Source of the DNA: Shewanella glacialipiscicola
GTDB taxonomy: Bacteria > Pseudomonadota > Gammaproteobacteria > Enterobacterales > Shewanellaceae
Assembly (NCBI RefSeq): GCF_023283485.1
Contig: NZ_JAKILU010000004.1
Span: 62,001 to 126,000, forward strand
Reading direction: 5' to 3'
DNA: 64,000 nucleotides
Part shown: piece after piece, positions 18,520 to 28,311 of the stretch
How positions within the stretch are numbered: the stretch's first letter is position 1
Layout of the letters: each line of letters starts with the position of its first letter
Position numbers and translations under genes: made by a program
Notes under the pieces: model-generated
What the model saw: the letters and a program-made list of their open reading frames with translations, nothing else
What the model was told of the DNA's origin: nothing
Database searches by the model: none

Positions 18520-20112
18520 TCATTTCACCTCAGGTGGTGTGGTGAATGAGTGATAAGGCGCAGGGCTTGGTAATGTCCATTCTAAACCCTCGGAACCTTC
18601 CCAAGGTTTAGCGGGAGCTTTTTCACCGCCACGGATACACTTGATGACTAAGACTAAGAAAATCAATTGCGATAAACCAAAGGCAAACCCACCAATTGAG
18701 ACAATTTGATTTACATCGGCAAATTGAATCGAGTAGTCGGGGATACGCCTTGGCATGCCGGCGAGTCCAAGGAAATGCATTGGGAAAAATAGCACGTTGA
18801 CGGAGATCACCGAGCACCAGAAATGCCATTGTCCTAGTCGCTCGTTGTACATGTGTCCCGTCCACTTAGGTAGCCAATAATAGGCTGCTGCCATGATGGA
18901 GAAAATGGCCCCAGTGACTAATACGTAATGAAAATGTGCCACCACAAAATAAGTATCGTGGTATTGGAAATCTGCAGGCGTAATGGCGAGCATTAATCCC
19001 GAAAATCCGCCAATGGTGAAGAGTATGATAAAGGCCACAGCGAATAGCATTGGCGTTTCAAAACTGAGTGAACCGCGCCACATTGTCGCGACCCAGTTAA
19101 ATACTTTTACGCCTGTTGGTACCGAAATCAGCATAGTGCAATACATAAAAAACAATTCGGCAAAGACAGGCATACCTGTGGTGAACATATGGTGTGCCCA
19201 CACGAGGAATGACAGAATAGCAATGCTGGCAGTTGCATAAACCATTGATGAATAGCCAAATAATGGTTTGCGGCTAAAGGCTGGCACTATGGCGGAGATG
19301 ATGCCAAAAGATGGCAAAATCATAATGTAGACTTCAGGGTGGCCGAAGAACCAGAAAATATGTTGAAACATCACTGGATCGCCGCCGCCCGCAGCTTCGA
19401 AGAAACTCGTGCCAAAAAACTTATCAGTCAGCACCATAGTTACCGCACCTGCGAGCACGGGCATAACCGCGATCAGTAAAAATGCGGTGATAAGCCAAGT
19501 CCAGACAAACATCGGTAGCTTCATCCATGTCATACCGGGGGCGCGTAAATTGACTATGGTCACAATCACGTTGATAGCACCCATGATGGAGCTTATCCCC
19601 ATGATGTGAATAGAGAACACGAAGAGTGCTGTGCTGTCAGGACTATAAGTGGTCGACAGTGGGGCGTAGAAGGTCCAACCAAAGTTAGGCCCGCCGCCTT
19701 CCATAAATAGTGAGCTGAGCAAAATAGTAAAAGCGAAGGGTAGGATCCAAAAACTCCAGTTGTTCATCCGTGGTAATGCCATGTCAGGCGCACCGATCAT
19801 CATAGGGATCATCCAGTTTGCCAGCCCAGTAAAGGCTGGCATTACAGCGCCGAACACCATGATCAGCCCGTGGACTGTGGTCATTTGGTTGAAGAAGTTG
19901 GGTTCGACCAATTGTAATCCGGGCTGAAAGAGCTCAGCGCGGATCACCATGGCCATAGCGCCGCCAGTTAAAAACATGATGAAGCTGAACCATAAATACA
20001 GAGTGCCTATGTCTTTGTGGTTGGTGGTTAGCACCCAGCGCATGATGCCCTTTGGCGCACCATGATGATGGTCATCATGGGCTGCAGTTTGATCTTGAGT
20101 CGTTGTGCTCAT
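18520..20112 (-). CDS. coxA: Cytochrome c oxidase subunit I
   Basis: The catalytic subunit, which holds heme a and the heme a3-CuB centre and pumps protons while reducing oxygen. It has twelve helices and 530 residues. Visible ligands include the heme a His in MTTVHGLIMVFG, the CuB site His with its cross-linked Tyr in FWFFGHPEVYIMILPSFG, and VWAHHMFTTG. HDTYFVVAHFHYV near the C-terminal third carries the remaining heme His residues. The His-rich AHDDHHH near the N-terminus is cytoplasmic. The second of two adjacent ATGs (20112) has better spacing from GAGG; 20115 is the alternative. Confidence 0.96.
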   Translation of the reverse strand: MSTTTQDQTAAHDDHHHGAPKGIMRWVLTTNHKDIGTLYLWFSFIMFLTGGAMAMVIRAELFQPGLQLVEPNFFNQMTTVHGLIMVFGAVMPAFTGLANWMIPMMIGAPDMALPRMNNWSFWILPFAFTILLSSLFMEGGGPNFGWTFYAPLSTTYSPDSTALFVFSIHIMGISSIMGAINVIVTIVNLRAPGMTWMKLPMFVWTWLITAFLLIAVMPVLAGAVTMVLTDKFFGTSFFEAAGGGDPVMFQHIFWFFGHPEVYIMILPSFGIISAIVPAFSRKPLFGYSSMVYATASIAILSFLVWAHHMFTTGMPVFAELFFMYCTMLISVPTGVKVFNWVATMWRGSLSFETPMLFAVAFIILFTIGGFSGLMLAITPADFQYHDTYFVVAHFHYVLVTGAIFSIMAAAYYWLPKWTGHMYNERLGQWHFWCSVISVNVLFFPMHFLGLAGMPRRIPDYSIQFADVNQIVSIGGFAFGLSQLIFLVLVIKCIRGGEKAPAKPWEGSEGLEWTLPSPAPYHSFTTPPEVK

Positions 20113-20121
20113 CATAATCCT

Positions 20122-21663
20122 CTACTGTCCATGGCTTGCGATATCAGCAGGTTGCACTGTATCGCCGGTATTGTTGCCCCAAGCATTGCGCTCATAGGTA
20201 ATGACTGCAGCCAGTTGCTGTGGGCTGAGTTGTTTGCCAAATGCCGGCATAGCCGTACCTGCTTTGCCGTGCATCACAATATTGATGTGACTGGCAACGG
20301 GCCCTGTGGCAATAGTGCTGCCAGCGAGTGCGGGAAAAGCAGGTGGAACTCCCGCTCCCGTCAGTTGATGGCAGGCTGCACAAGTGGTGGCGTAAACAGT
20401 TTCACCTTCGGCCATCAGGGCATCATGGGTGAGTGTGGGCAGGCTTGCGGGATCGACAACTGCTGGCGCCTCAGCTGTCGGAGTCGGATTTTGAGTTGTA
20501 CTGGTTGGTGCTGTGGCGACAGAGGCTTGTACGTTAGGGTTGCCGCTCCTGTGCTCGCTAACATCCTTGGCTTGTACAGCATCACCAGTATTATTGCCCC
20601 AAGCATTACGCTCGTAGGTAATCACGGCGGCAATCTCTTGCGCCGATAGTTGCTTACTAAAAGCTTGCATCGCTGTCCCTGTTTTGCCGTTGAGCACAAT
20701 CTCAAGATGACCGCCGAGTGGGCCAGTGGCTATCGGGCTGCCTTTGAGGTGTGGGAACACACCTTGTAGCCCTTCGCCATTGGGCTGGTGGCAAGCCGCG
20801 CAGTGGCCCAAGTAAATTTGCTCACCTTGGGTCATTAGCTCATCTTTGCTAAGAGTTTGTGATAACGCAGCTGTCGCTGCTACTGCCGCAACACTTGCCG
20901 CTTGTTTTTGCTCAGCCACCCAAGCCTCAAACTCGGCTTCGGGTAGGGCTTGAACTACGATTGGCATAAAACCATGGTCTTTACCGCAGAGTTCAGCGCA
21001 CTGACCACGGTAAATGCCGGGTTTGTCTATGCGAGTCCAAGACTCATTGATAAACCCAGGATTAGCATCTTTCTTCACGGCAAAAGCAGGTACCCACCAT
21101 GAATGGATCACATCTTCAGAGGTCATCAAAAAGCGGATTTTGCGGTTTATCGGTAAGACGAGCGGCTTGTCGACTTCCAATAGGTAGTTTTCACCTTTGG
21201 TTTCGGTGCCGTCGATTTGTGCTCTGGGGGTTGCGAGTATGCTGTAAAAATCAATGTCCTGATCGAAATAGCTGTAATGCCATTTCCATTGGGAACCGGT
21301 GACTTTAACGGTTAGATCGGCATCGCTAGGGTCTTCCATCGCAATTAAGGTTTTTGTCGCAGGAATAGCCATTAATATCAATATGATAAATGGCAGAACG
21401 GTCCAAGCAATTTCGACTTTAGTGCTTTCGTGAAAGTGGGACGCGACCGCGCCTTTAGATTTTCGGTGATTGATGATGGCATAAATCATCACGCTAAAGA
21501 CCACAAGGCCGATTGCGCAGCAGATATACAAGATGGTCATGTGCAAGTGATAAACCTTGCCACTGATCTCGGTCACGCCAGGGGTCATGTTGAACCGCAT
21601 GTCCGCGGCGGCCAACGGTGGTGCGAATAACACCACGAGTAAACAATACAACAATTGCTTCAC
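20122..21663 (-). CDS. coxB: Cytochrome c oxidase subunit II with two fused cytochrome c domains
   Basis: Subunit II accepts electrons from soluble cytochrome c through the CuA centre. Order: signal peptide (1-20), two transmembrane helices (about 40-65 and 84-105), a CuA cupredoxin domain with His187, Cys222, Cys226, His230 and Met233, then two c-type cytochrome domains with CAACH at 288-292 and 428-432. Most subunit II proteins carry none or one such domain. The two domains are clear duplicates (both end ITYERNAWGNNTGD). I use the GTG at 21663 because AGGAG precedes it and a signal peptide follows; no upstream ATG gives a sensible N-terminus. Confidence 0.93.
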   Translation of the reverse strand: MKQLLYCLLVVLFAPPLAAADMRFNMTPGVTEISGKVYHLHMTILYICCAIGLVVFSVMIYAIINHRKSKGAVASHFHESTKVEIAWTVLPFIILILMAIPATKTLIAMEDPSDADLTVKVTGSQWKWHYSYFDQDIDFYSILATPRAQIDGTETKGENYLLEVDKPLVLPINRKIRFLMTSEDVIHSWWVPAFAVKKDANPGFINESWTRIDKPGIYRGQCAELCGKDHGFMPIVVQALPEAEFEAWVAEQKQAASVAAVAATAALSQTLSKDELMTQGEQIYLGHCAACHQPNGEGLQGVFPHLKGSPIATGPLGGHLEIVLNGKTGTAMQAFSKQLSAQEIAAVITYERNAWGNNTGDAVQAKDVSEHRSGNPNVQASVATAPTSTTQNPTPTAEAPAVVDPASLPTLTHDALMAEGETVYATTCAACHQLTGAGVPPAFPALAGSTIATGPVASHINIVMHGKAGTAMPAFGKQLSPQQLAAVITYERNAWGNNTGDTVQPADIASHGQ

Positions 21664-21786
21664 AAGACTTCTCCTCTGCCAATTGCGAATAGCAACTACA
21701 AAGAAGAGCAACACAGTAAGTCTCAACTCTATGCAAACTCTTCAGTTCCCAAAAAAGCTTTTTTGACTTCAACGTGCGTTGGCGGC

Positions 21787-21814
21787 TGTTACTTTTAATT
21801 AAGTATTGTTACTT
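21787..21814. promoter_or_regulatory. Direct repeat TGTTACTT, 20-bp period, upstream of coxB
   Basis: Two exact copies of TGTTACTT start 20 bp apart, about two helical turns, roughly 125 bp before the coxB start. Same-face direct repeats of this type are used by ArcA- and other OmpR-family regulators. The regulator is not identified. Confidence 0.4.
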
Positions 21815-21961
21815 CTGGTATTAGCCACGTTTACACATACGACTGAAATACATCTGTTCTCTATTTTTAATAATAGTTTGAGCTCGATAACGGTTCGATT
21901 AATTAGCCAAGGATACGCTGTATCATCATTGACTGAACTAACCATACTTGCTGTTTAAATA

Positions 21962-21975
21962 TTGATCAAGATCAC
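21962..21975. promoter_or_regulatory. FNR/EtrA-like site upstream of cox cluster
   Basis: TTGATCAAGATCAC matches the FNR consensus TTGATN4ATCAA at 9 of 10 fixed positions. It lies about 300 bp before the coxB start, far for a classical FNR site, so a functional role is uncertain. Repression of an aerobic oxidase by the Shewanella FNR homologue would make sense. Confidence 0.4.
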
Positions 21976-22004
21976 TCGTTTAGCTAATTATTTGAAAAAT
22001 TGCC

Positions 22005-22033
22005 AAAAAAAGCCTCACATTCATAGGTGAGGC
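22005..22033 (-). terminator. Rho-independent terminator after sulA
   Basis: A 7-bp stem (GCCTCAC with GTGAGGC) and 8-base loop are followed on the minus strand by a run of seven T (A tract 22005-22011). It lies 31 bp past the sulA stop. Confidence 0.8.
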
Positions 22034-22064
22034 GGCTTTTAAGCTAAAAAATTAAATAAATATT

Positions 22065-22580
22065 TTAATGTATTGCACTAAAAAAAGATGGCTGACTTAG
22101 TCGCCGTCCTTGTTCAATGTGGAGATCGTTAGGTAAGTGATTGTTTACATCTTCCAGCACTATACCCATAGCGCGAGCACTTTTCGCCACAATCTGTAGG
22201 CGGCGATTATCGCGGGCATCTAATGATTGGGTCCAAGTTATCACTGCACTAGACGTTCCACTCGTTAGCGCCTTTTCCATCGCCCAAAGGGTTTCGACAT
22301 CATCTTTAGCGTGTACGAGTAATACTCTGTCCATGCGTACACCTGCGCTGGCCAACATTTGTTTATAGCCAATGCTGGGTGGATTGATAAGCACTAACCA
22401 ACGGCCCTGTTGGCTTAGTTGTGCGAGTTGCGCGCTCAGGTGAATGAGTTCTTGGCGGCCTTGAGTTTTAGTGGGCATACAGGCGATAGGTGTGTGATGC
22501 CAATCATAATCGGCTGCACGAACTTCATCATCACGCCACAATCCCGGATGGCGCGGGGCATTGCCAATTAGTTTGTTCAT
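22065..22580 (-). CDS. sulA: SOS cell division inhibitor SulA
   Basis: SulA blocks FtsZ polymerisation while DNA damage is repaired. The 171 residues show the RecA-like fold of the family: [34 protein letters not shown], followed by [21 protein letters not shown]. The ATG at 22580 overlaps the lexA stop as ATGA, with GGAG seven bases upstream; a TTG two codons earlier is possible. Co-transcription with lexA places it under the two SOS boxes at 23206-23240, as in Vibrio- and Shewanella-type lexA operons. The C-terminal end, QPSFFSAIH, may carry the Lon recognition tail (inference from E. coli SulA). Confidence 0.88.
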   Translation of the reverse strand: MNKLIGNAPRHPGLWRDDEVRAADYDWHHTPIACMPTKTQGRQELIHLSAQLAQLSQQGRWLVLINPPSIGYKQMLASAGVRMDRVLLVHAKDDVETLWAMEKALTSGTSSAVITWTQSLDARDNRRLQIVAKSARAMGIVLEDVNNHLPNDLHIEQGRRLSQPSFFSAIH

Positions 22581-23197
22581 AGCCAATCTCCATTACGGAT
22601 CACACCGACGGCGAGTCCTTCAATTGTTAAACTTTGAAAGCCTAAATCCACTTTAATTGGAGAGTAGTCTTCATTTTCGGCGTGTAGATAGACCACATTA
22701 CCTTTTTTTTCGAAACGTTTAACCGTGACATCGTCGTCGACTCTAGCGACAACCACTTGACCATTTCTAGCTTGCTCAATTTTATGTACTGCCAGTAAAT
22801 CTCCTTCGAGAATACCGATATTTTTCATACTGTCGCCTTTAACTCGTAGTAAAAAGTCGGCAGCGGGATGGAACATGTTTGGGTCGACTTGGTAATACTG
22901 TTCTACGTGTTCTTGGGCGAGAATCGGTTCACCTGCAGCTACTTGGCCTATAAGAGGTAAGCCTGTTTCAGTTACATCCTCGACTTCAGCAGTGAGACGA
23001 ATACCCCGCGATGTGCCAGGTATAATCTCGATACAGCCTTTTTTCGCCAACGCTTTTAGATGTTCTTCAGCTGCATTGGCACTCTTAAAACCTAAGCGGG
23101 TGGCAATTTCAGCCCGAGTAGGTGGCATGCCAGTGTCGGCAATATTTCGTTTGATTAACTCTAAAATTTCAGCTTGGCGTGGCGTCAAAGGTCTCAT
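22577..23197 (-). CDS. lexA: LexA repressor (SOS regulator)
   Basis: LexA represses SOS genes and cuts itself when RecA is activated on single-stranded DNA. The 206 residues have an N-terminal winged helix (1-70, [12 protein letters not shown]), the cleavage bond Ala88-Gly89 (QVAAGEP), and the Ser123-Lys160 catalytic pair (KGDSMKN, VTVKRF). All functional residues are present. It is autoregulated through two SOS boxes directly upstream. It shares its transcript with sulA (4-bp overlap) and is divergent from plsB, 160 bp away. Confidence 0.97.
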   Translation of the reverse strand: MRPLTPRQAEILELIKRNIADTGMPPTRAEIATRLGFKSANAAEEHLKALAKKGCIEIIPGTSRGIRLTAEVEDVTETGLPLIGQVAAGEPILAQEHVEQYYQVDPNMFHPAADFLLRVKGDSMKNIGILEGDLLAVHKIEQARNGQVVVARVDDDVTVKRFEKKGNVVYLHAENEDYSPIKVDLGFQSLTIEGLAVGVIRNGDWL

Positions 23198-23205
23198 GGT
23201 CTTTC

Positions 23206-23240
23206 CTGTTTTTCTATACAGTTACTGTTAGTATATACAG
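23206..23240 (-). promoter_or_regulatory. Tandem LexA (SOS) boxes in front of lexA-sulA
   Basis: Two 16-bp boxes of the form CTGN10CAG lie at 23206-23221 (CTGTTTTTCTATACAG) and 23225-23240 (CTGTTAGTATATACAG). They start 19 bp apart and end close to the lexA start. E. coli lexA also has two boxes, so tight autoregulation is expected. Confidence 0.92.
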
Positions 23241-23357
23241 TATTGTTTGCAGCGCAAGTATTAACCACTTTTTAACCATATCGGAGAGAATTAGCGAATA
23301 TTCCCTATAGTCTGGTATTCTATCGGGCTAGTGAACGTACTTAATTGCATAAGAATA

Positions 23358-25781
23358 ATGCCTAAACATGACTCTCTTTGGTTAAAATCATTACGTTGGA
23401 TCCAAAAACAATTGGTGCATACCATTGTGGTGCCTCAGGATCCCTTTGCCGATCTGAATCTGGATGCCTCCAGACCTCTTGCTTATGTGATGAAAACAGA
23501 ATCACTTAGTGACATTGCTGCACTGAGTGAAATAACCGCTAAACTCGGGCTGCCTAGTCCCTATGAGCCGTTAGTCGCTAATGGCGTAGTTGCACCGCGA
23601 GTCGTTTGCCTTCAAGGGCGCAAGCCGTTGTTTGGTGAGCGTACCGGCAATGAACCTTTTCTCGAATGCTTTATGCGCTTATTAGCGGTGCATAAACAAC
23701 ATCCTGAGCTCGATATTCAACTGGTACCTGTCAGTTTGTATTGGGGGAGAACGCCAGGGAAAGAGGACGACACGATGAAGGCGGCCGTATTTGAGCGGGA
23801 AAACCCGACTTGGCTGCGCAAGTGCCTAATGATTCTGTTCTTAGGCCGACATAACTTCGTGCAGTTTTCCAATGCAGTATCTCTGCGTTATATGGCTGAT
23901 GAACATGGTACTGATATGGGTATTGCCCATAAGTTAGCGCGAGTGGCGCGAGTGCATTTCCGTCGCCAACGTAAAGTGATGACAGGACCTGTGTTGCCTA
24001 ATCGCCAAGCGTTATTTCATTCGCTGTTAAAATCTGAATCAATACGTAAAGCGATTCAAGAAGAAGCCGCCACCAAAAAGATTTCAGAAACCCAAGCGCG
24101 TGAGACGGCTATTGAGTATCTCGATGAAATTGCTGCTGATTATTCTGATAGCTTAGTTCGTATTGCCGAGCGTTTCTTAACTTGGTTGTGGAATAAGCTT
24201 TATAGCGGAATCAACATCAAAGGTGCCGAGCAGGTTCGTCAGTTGCACCACGATGGTCACGAGATTGTCTATGTGCCTTGCCATCGCAGCCATATGGATT
24301 ATCTGCTGTTATCGTATATTTTGTATTATCAAGGTATGGTTCCGCCGCACATTGCTGCTGGTATAAACCTTAATTTTTGGCCCGCTGGGCCTATGTTCCG
24401 TCGCGGTGGTGCTTTCTTTATTCGTCGTAGCTTTAATGGCAATAAGCTTTATACCGCAGTATTCCGTGAATATTTAGATCAACTGTTTGCTAAAGGTTAT
24501 TCGGTAGAATACTTCTCTGAAGGCGGCCGCTCACGTACGGGTCGTCTGTTGGCGCCCAAAACGGGCATGATCGCCATGACAATGAATAGCGTACTACGCG
24601 GTATCGAACGTCCAGTCACGCTAGTGCCTGTGTATTTAGGCTATGACCATGTGATGGAAGTGGCGACTTACCATAAAGAGTTAAGTGGTAAGAAAAAGAA
24701 AAAAGAATCAGTGTGGCAGGTATTTGGTGCTATTCGCAAACTCGGTAATTTCGGTCAAGGCTATGTTAACTTTGGCGAGCCGATTACTGTGCAAAACTTT
24801 TTGAATGAACGCGCACCCAACTGGCGTGCTGAGCTTGCTGAGGATCCTGAGCAAAAACCAAGTTGGTTAACACCAGCGGTAAATGTTCTGGCTAATCGGG
24901 TTATGACCCATATCAATGATGCCGCGGCAGCGAGTTCAGTGACATTAACAAGCTTGGTGTTACTCGCCACAGATCAAAATGCCTTACAGCGCAGTGTGCT
25001 AGAGCGTCAGCTTGATTTGTATTTAACCTTACTTAAAAAAGTGCCTTACACTACCTATACTTCGGTTGCCGAAGGCGATGGCAAGCTGTTAGTGCAGCAG
25101 GGCTTAGAGCTCAATAAGTTTGTTGTATCCGCCGACTCCTTAGGTGAAATCGTGTCGATCGAAGCAAGTCAGGCGGTCTCTATGACTTACTATCGTAACA
25201 ATATCATTCACTTATTTATTGTACCGTCATTAATCGCTAGCTGTTTAACGCATAATGAGCAAATTCAGCGTCAGCAAGTAGCGTCAATCGTTGCCGATTT
25301 TTATCCACTGCTAAAAGCTGAACTTTTTATGGGCATTAATGATGTACCTGCCTATGTCAATCAAGTGTTGGATTTCTTCATTGAACAAGGATTAGTGGTT
25401 GAGGCTGATACCTTAGCTATCGTGCCTGAGCACACTAGCCAACTATTGTTGTTGGCCAGTTCAGTGAGTGAGACCCTGCAGCGCTACGCCATTATTTTCA
25501 ACTTGTTAGCGAATAGACCTAAGATGGAACGCTCAGAGCTTGAATCTGAGAGTCATCTACTGGCCCAGCGTTTAGGGGCTTTGCATGGTATTACCGCACC
25601 TGAGTTTTACGATAAAAAACTTTATGGCACATTGAGCGTTAAGTTAAAAGCATTGGGCTATCTGGCAGATTGCGAGGATAAGTCCAATATCAATCGCATT
25701 CGAGATCAAGCCAATAGTTTATTACGTCCGTCAGTGAGACAAACCATAGTGGCGAGTGTCACCGCGGAGCACATTGTTTAA
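23358..25781 (+). CDS. plsB: Glycerol-3-phosphate 1-O-acyltransferase PlsB
   Basis: PlsB makes 1-acyl-glycerol-3-phosphate, the first step of membrane phospholipid synthesis, on the inner membrane. With the start at 23358 it has 807 residues, the length I recall for Shewanella PlsB. The acyltransferase core shows the HX4D motif in CHRSHMDYL, then [19 protein letters not shown] and [12 protein letters not shown], and [14 protein letters not shown], all expected blocks. An upstream in-frame codon at 23331 would add nine residues with no match. The stop overlaps the ATG of the permease by one base. It is divergent from lexA, as in E. coli where plsB also neighbours lexA. Confidence 0.96.
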   Translation: MPKHDSLWLKSLRWIQKQLVHTIVVPQDPFADLNLDASRPLAYVMKTESLSDIAALSEITAKLGLPSPYEPLVANGVVAPRVVCLQGRKPLFGERTGNEPFLECFMRLLAVHKQHPELDIQLVPVSLYWGRTPGKEDDTMKAAVFERENPTWLRKCLMILFLGRHNFVQFSNAVSLRYMADEHGTDMGIAHKLARVARVHFRRQRKVMTGPVLPNRQALFHSLLKSESIRKAIQEEAATKKISETQARETAIEYLDEIAADYSDSLVRIAERFLTWLWNKLYSGINIKGAEQVRQLHHDGHEIVYVPCHRSHMDYLLLSYILYYQGMVPPHIAAGINLNFWPAGPMFRRGGAFFIRRSFNGNKLYTAVFREYLDQLFAKGYSVEYFSEGGRSRTGRLLAPKTGMIAMTMNSVLRGIERPVTLVPVYLGYDHVMEVATYHKELSGKKKKKESVWQVFGAIRKLGNFGQGYVNFGEPITVQNFLNERAPNWRAELAEDPEQKPSWLTPAVNVLANRVMTHINDAAAASSVTLTSLVLLATDQNALQRSVLERQLDLYLTLLKKVPYTTYTSVAEGDGKLLVQQGLELNKFVVSADSLGEIVSIEASQAVSMTYYRNNIIHLFIVPSLIASCLTHNEQIQRQQVASIVADFYPLLKAELFMGINDVPAYVNQVLDFFIEQGLVVEADTLAIVPEHTSQLLLLASSVSETLQRYAIIFNLLANRPKMERSELESESHLLAQRLGALHGITAPEFYDKKLYGTLSVKLKALGYLADCEDKSNINRIRDQANSLLRPSVRQTIVASVTAEHIV

Positions 25782-27037
25782 TGGCAAATCATATGAATGC
25801 GGCTAAAAATAAGCCCGCTGGTAAGTCCTTGCTTGGCGGTGCGATGATTATTGCTGGCACTACCGTTGGTGCCGGGATGTTTTCTCTGCCCGTGGTGGGG
25901 GCGGGTATGTGGTTTGGCTATTCTATTTTAATGTTATTGGGTATTTGGTTTTGTATGTTGATGTCGGGTTTATTGCTACTCGAAACTAATTTACATTTCG
26001 AACCCGGTGCCAGTTTTGATACCTTAAGTAAGCAAACCCTAGGGCAATTTTGGCGAATAGTGAACGGCGTTTCCATCGCTTTTGTGTTGTATATTTTAAC
26101 CTACGCCTACATTAGTGGCGGTGGTTCAATTGTAAATCATAGCTTACAGGGCATGGGCGTTGAGTTACCACAAAGTGTCGCTGGGCTGGTATTTGCCATT
26201 GTATTAGCGTGCATAGTGTTAATTAGCACTAAGGCAGTGGACCGGATTACCACGATTATGCTCGGTGGCATGATCATCACTTTCTTTCTCGCTATCGGCA
26301 ATTTACTGATTGAAATCGATGTGACTAAGTTGCTCGAACCCGATGGGAATAACAGTTTTTCGCCATATCTGTGGGCGGCTTTACCCTTTGGCCTCGCCAG
26401 CTTTGGTTACCATGGTAACGTCCCCAGTTTAGTCAAATATTACGGCAAAGATGCCTCTACGATTATTAAGGCGATTTTCGTTGGTACTTTTATCGCGTTG
26501 GTAATTTATGCCTGTTGGTTAGTCGCCACTATGGGCAATATTCCCCGCAGCCAGTTTATTGATATTATTGCCCAAGGCGGCAATATGGGTGTATTAGTTG
26601 GCGCTTTGTCTAAGGTAATGGCGAGTAGCTGGTTAAACAGTATGTTGTCGCTGTTTGCTAACTTGGCGGTAGCTTCATCTTTCTTAGGGGTGACCTTAGG
26701 CTTGTTTGATTATCTCGCCGATTTATTTGGTTTTGATGATTCGCGTTCAGGCCGCATGAAAACCGCGTTAGTGACCTTTGTGCCGCCCACTATCTTAGGT
26801 TTACTGTTTCCCGATGGTTTTTTAGTGGCGATTGGTTTTGCGGCATTAGCTGCAACCATTTGGGCAGTAATTGTTCCAGCATTAATGGCCTATAAATCGC
26901 GGCAGTTATTTCCTGATAGCACAGGTTTTAGAGTGATGGGCGGTACACCCTTGATTGTCGTAGTCGTGTTATTTGGCATAGTGACGGGTGCTTGCCATTT
27001 ATTGGCAATGGCGAATTTACTACCGCAATATTCATAA
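25781..27037 (+). CDS. Aromatic amino acid permease (TyrP/Mtr family)
   Basis: An inner-membrane symporter of the HAAAP family for tyrosine or tryptophan, 418 residues, about eleven transmembrane helices. It begins GGAMIIAGTTVGAGMFSLPV, the unwound helix 1 motif, and keeps FGYHGNVPSLVKYYG and SFLGVTLGLFDYLADLFGF, which resemble TyrP more than Mtr. Tyrosine versus tryptophan cannot be decided safely from sequence. The ATG shares one base with the plsB stop, so the two are co-translated; a second ATG four codons later is possible. A strong terminator follows. Confidence 0.88.
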   Translation: MANHMNAAKNKPAGKSLLGGAMIIAGTTVGAGMFSLPVVGAGMWFGYSILMLLGIWFCMLMSGLLLLETNLHFEPGASFDTLSKQTLGQFWRIVNGVSIAFVLYILTYAYISGGGSIVNHSLQGMGVELPQSVAGLVFAIVLACIVLISTKAVDRITTIMLGGMIITFFLAIGNLLIEIDVTKLLEPDGNNSFSPYLWAALPFGLASFGYHGNVPSLVKYYGKDASTIIKAIFVGTFIALVIYACWLVATMGNIPRSQFIDIIAQGGNMGVLVGALSKVMASSWLNSMLSLFANLAVASSFLGVTLGLFDYLADLFGFDDSRSGRMKTALVTFVPPTILGLLFPDGFLVAIGFAALAATIWAVIVPALMAYKSRQLFPDSTGFRVMGGTPLIVVVVLFGIVTGACHLLAMANLLPQYS

Positions 27038-27050
27038 TTGAGCTCAATAC

Positions 27051-27077
27051 AAAAAGCCCTCATCACGAGGGCTTTTT
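27051..27077. terminator. Bidirectional terminator after aromatic permease
   Basis: An 11-bp perfect stem (AAAAAGCCCTC and its complement) with a 5-base loop lies between converging genes. Confidence 0.93.
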
Positions 27078-27141
27078 GGGATGATAGCGATGGCCATTTT
27101 ATTCATTATAACCAAGTTGCTATTGGTATTTTAAATTACAT

Positions 27142-28311
27142 CTAGTTTGGCTTATCTATCGTTATTGTTTCAGGGCAGGTGCTTTTTTTAGCCTTATTGG
27201 CTTTGGCAAGCAGACTCGGCAAGGAGTCCGAGGCTTTAATGTCCTCGGGCAAGTTTATGCGTATTTCACTTAATAATCCCTTAGCACATTCTAGGCTCAT
27301 TTTTGTGTGAGCACCTTTACCGAAACTAGCATCAAAACTTTGGTTTAATTCACGTTTAGTGACATCTTTACCAATACGTTCATGAATAAAACTTTGCACC
27401 CATGCTGAGGCGTTTACCGCTTGGGTCAGCTGGGTTGCCAATAAAAAGTACTCGTTAGGGTCTTGGCTACGGCAAGTGCCGTGTTTCCACCATTCGTGGC
27501 GTTCTAAACAGGTGCCGTATTGGGCGCTAGGCATGACTTCTTCTAAATTTTTACGAACTGATGGATTCAGTTCAAACTCAGGATAAGTACAAAAATCGTT
27601 TGGTTGCAATTTTACTGTGCCGCAATAGCCATAACGTGTGCCACATTGCTGTTTATTCGGCCACAGTCCGTGCAGGCTAAAGTGCTGCCATTGGGTCGAC
27701 TCACTCGTTTGGCTTAACGCGCGGCATTCTGCTTTTCGGCTGCCATAGAGTTCGCAAAAAGTGCTTTGCCAGCTTAATGCTAATACGTTAGCGTCAAATT
27801 CGCCGCCGATTCGGCATTGATCGCCTTGGCGTTTCTGCGTGGTGCCATGATCTTTAAGGCTATCTCGACTTTTAGCTTTGATATCCGCTGCTGTGGTGGT
27901 TTGCGTGGGTTCGACTGCCGTTGCAGGTGTTGATAGGTTACTATCTGCAATATTGGACTGATATTGGCCGCAAGCACCGTTAATCCAGCGCATGGGAGAG
28001 TTTACTGCATTGGTACGCACTCGCAGCCAATCAGGTTTGACGCTGTTGCCGAGAATTTCGAGTACAGGATAACGTTCGCCAATATTGCTTTGCCACTGAT
28101 CTGGATTGGTTTGTTTATTTTTCGATTGGAATAACTCACAGCGTTTATCGGCGATAAATTCACCCGTCGCGGGTGCAGAAAAAGCGGGAGTGGCTGTAAT
28201 GATTAGCGTACCGCATAGACCAAATGTGGCAAGTAATATGCGAGATGGGCGCTTAAGTAAAAGTGATGGCAGCTTTATCCGGCTGATGATTAAACAAAAT
28301 GATTTTATCAT
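27142..28311 (-). CDS. Secreted RNase T2 family ribonuclease with N-terminal extension
   Basis: An RNase I/T2-type enzyme that cuts single-stranded RNA through 2',3'-cyclic phosphates. The 389 residues begin with an arginine-rich region and hydrophobic signal (about 26-46, ILLATFGLCGTLIITATPAFSA). Residues 47-115 form an SH3-like extra module (KRCELFQSKN, VLEILGNSVKPDWLRVR). A Thr/Ser linker precedes the T2 domain with both catalytic blocks, FSLHGLWPN and HEWWKHGTC. It is much longer than E. coli RNase I (268 residues). AAGGA precedes the ATG. The location is periplasmic or extracellular; scavenging of RNA for phosphate or nucleosides is the likely use (inference). Confidence 0.88.
   Translation of the reverse strand: MIKSFCLIISRIKLPSLLLKRPSRILLATFGLCGTLIITATPAFSAPATGEFIADKRCELFQSKNKQTNPDQWQSNIGERYPVLEILGNSVKPDWLRVRTNAVNSPMRWINGACGQYQSNIADSNLSTPATAVEPTQTTTAADIKAKSRDSLKDHGTTQKRQGDQCRIGGEFDANVLALSWQSTFCELYGSRKAECRALSQTSESTQWQHFSLHGLWPNKQQCGTRYGYCGTVKLQPNDFCTYPEFELNPSVRKNLEEVMPSAQYGTCLERHEWWKHGTCRSQDPNEYFLLATQLTQAVNASAWVQSFIHERIGKDVTKRELNQSFDASFGKGAHTKMSLECAKGLLSEIRINLPEDIKASDSLPSLLAKANKAKKSTCPETITIDKPN

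Larger units (their letters stand above)
21664..22064. other. Intergenic region between coxB and sulA
   Basis: This 401-bp gap carries the coxB promoter region and the sulA terminator. It includes the direct repeat TGTTACTT at 21787-21794 and 21807-21814 and an FNR-like dyad at 21962-21975. I find no credible gene in it. Confidence 0.6.

Noticed and set aside
20062..20649. 195-residue plus-strand frame antisense to coxB
   Set aside because: The Cys-rich appearance comes from the reversed duplicated cytochrome domains, not from a real protein.
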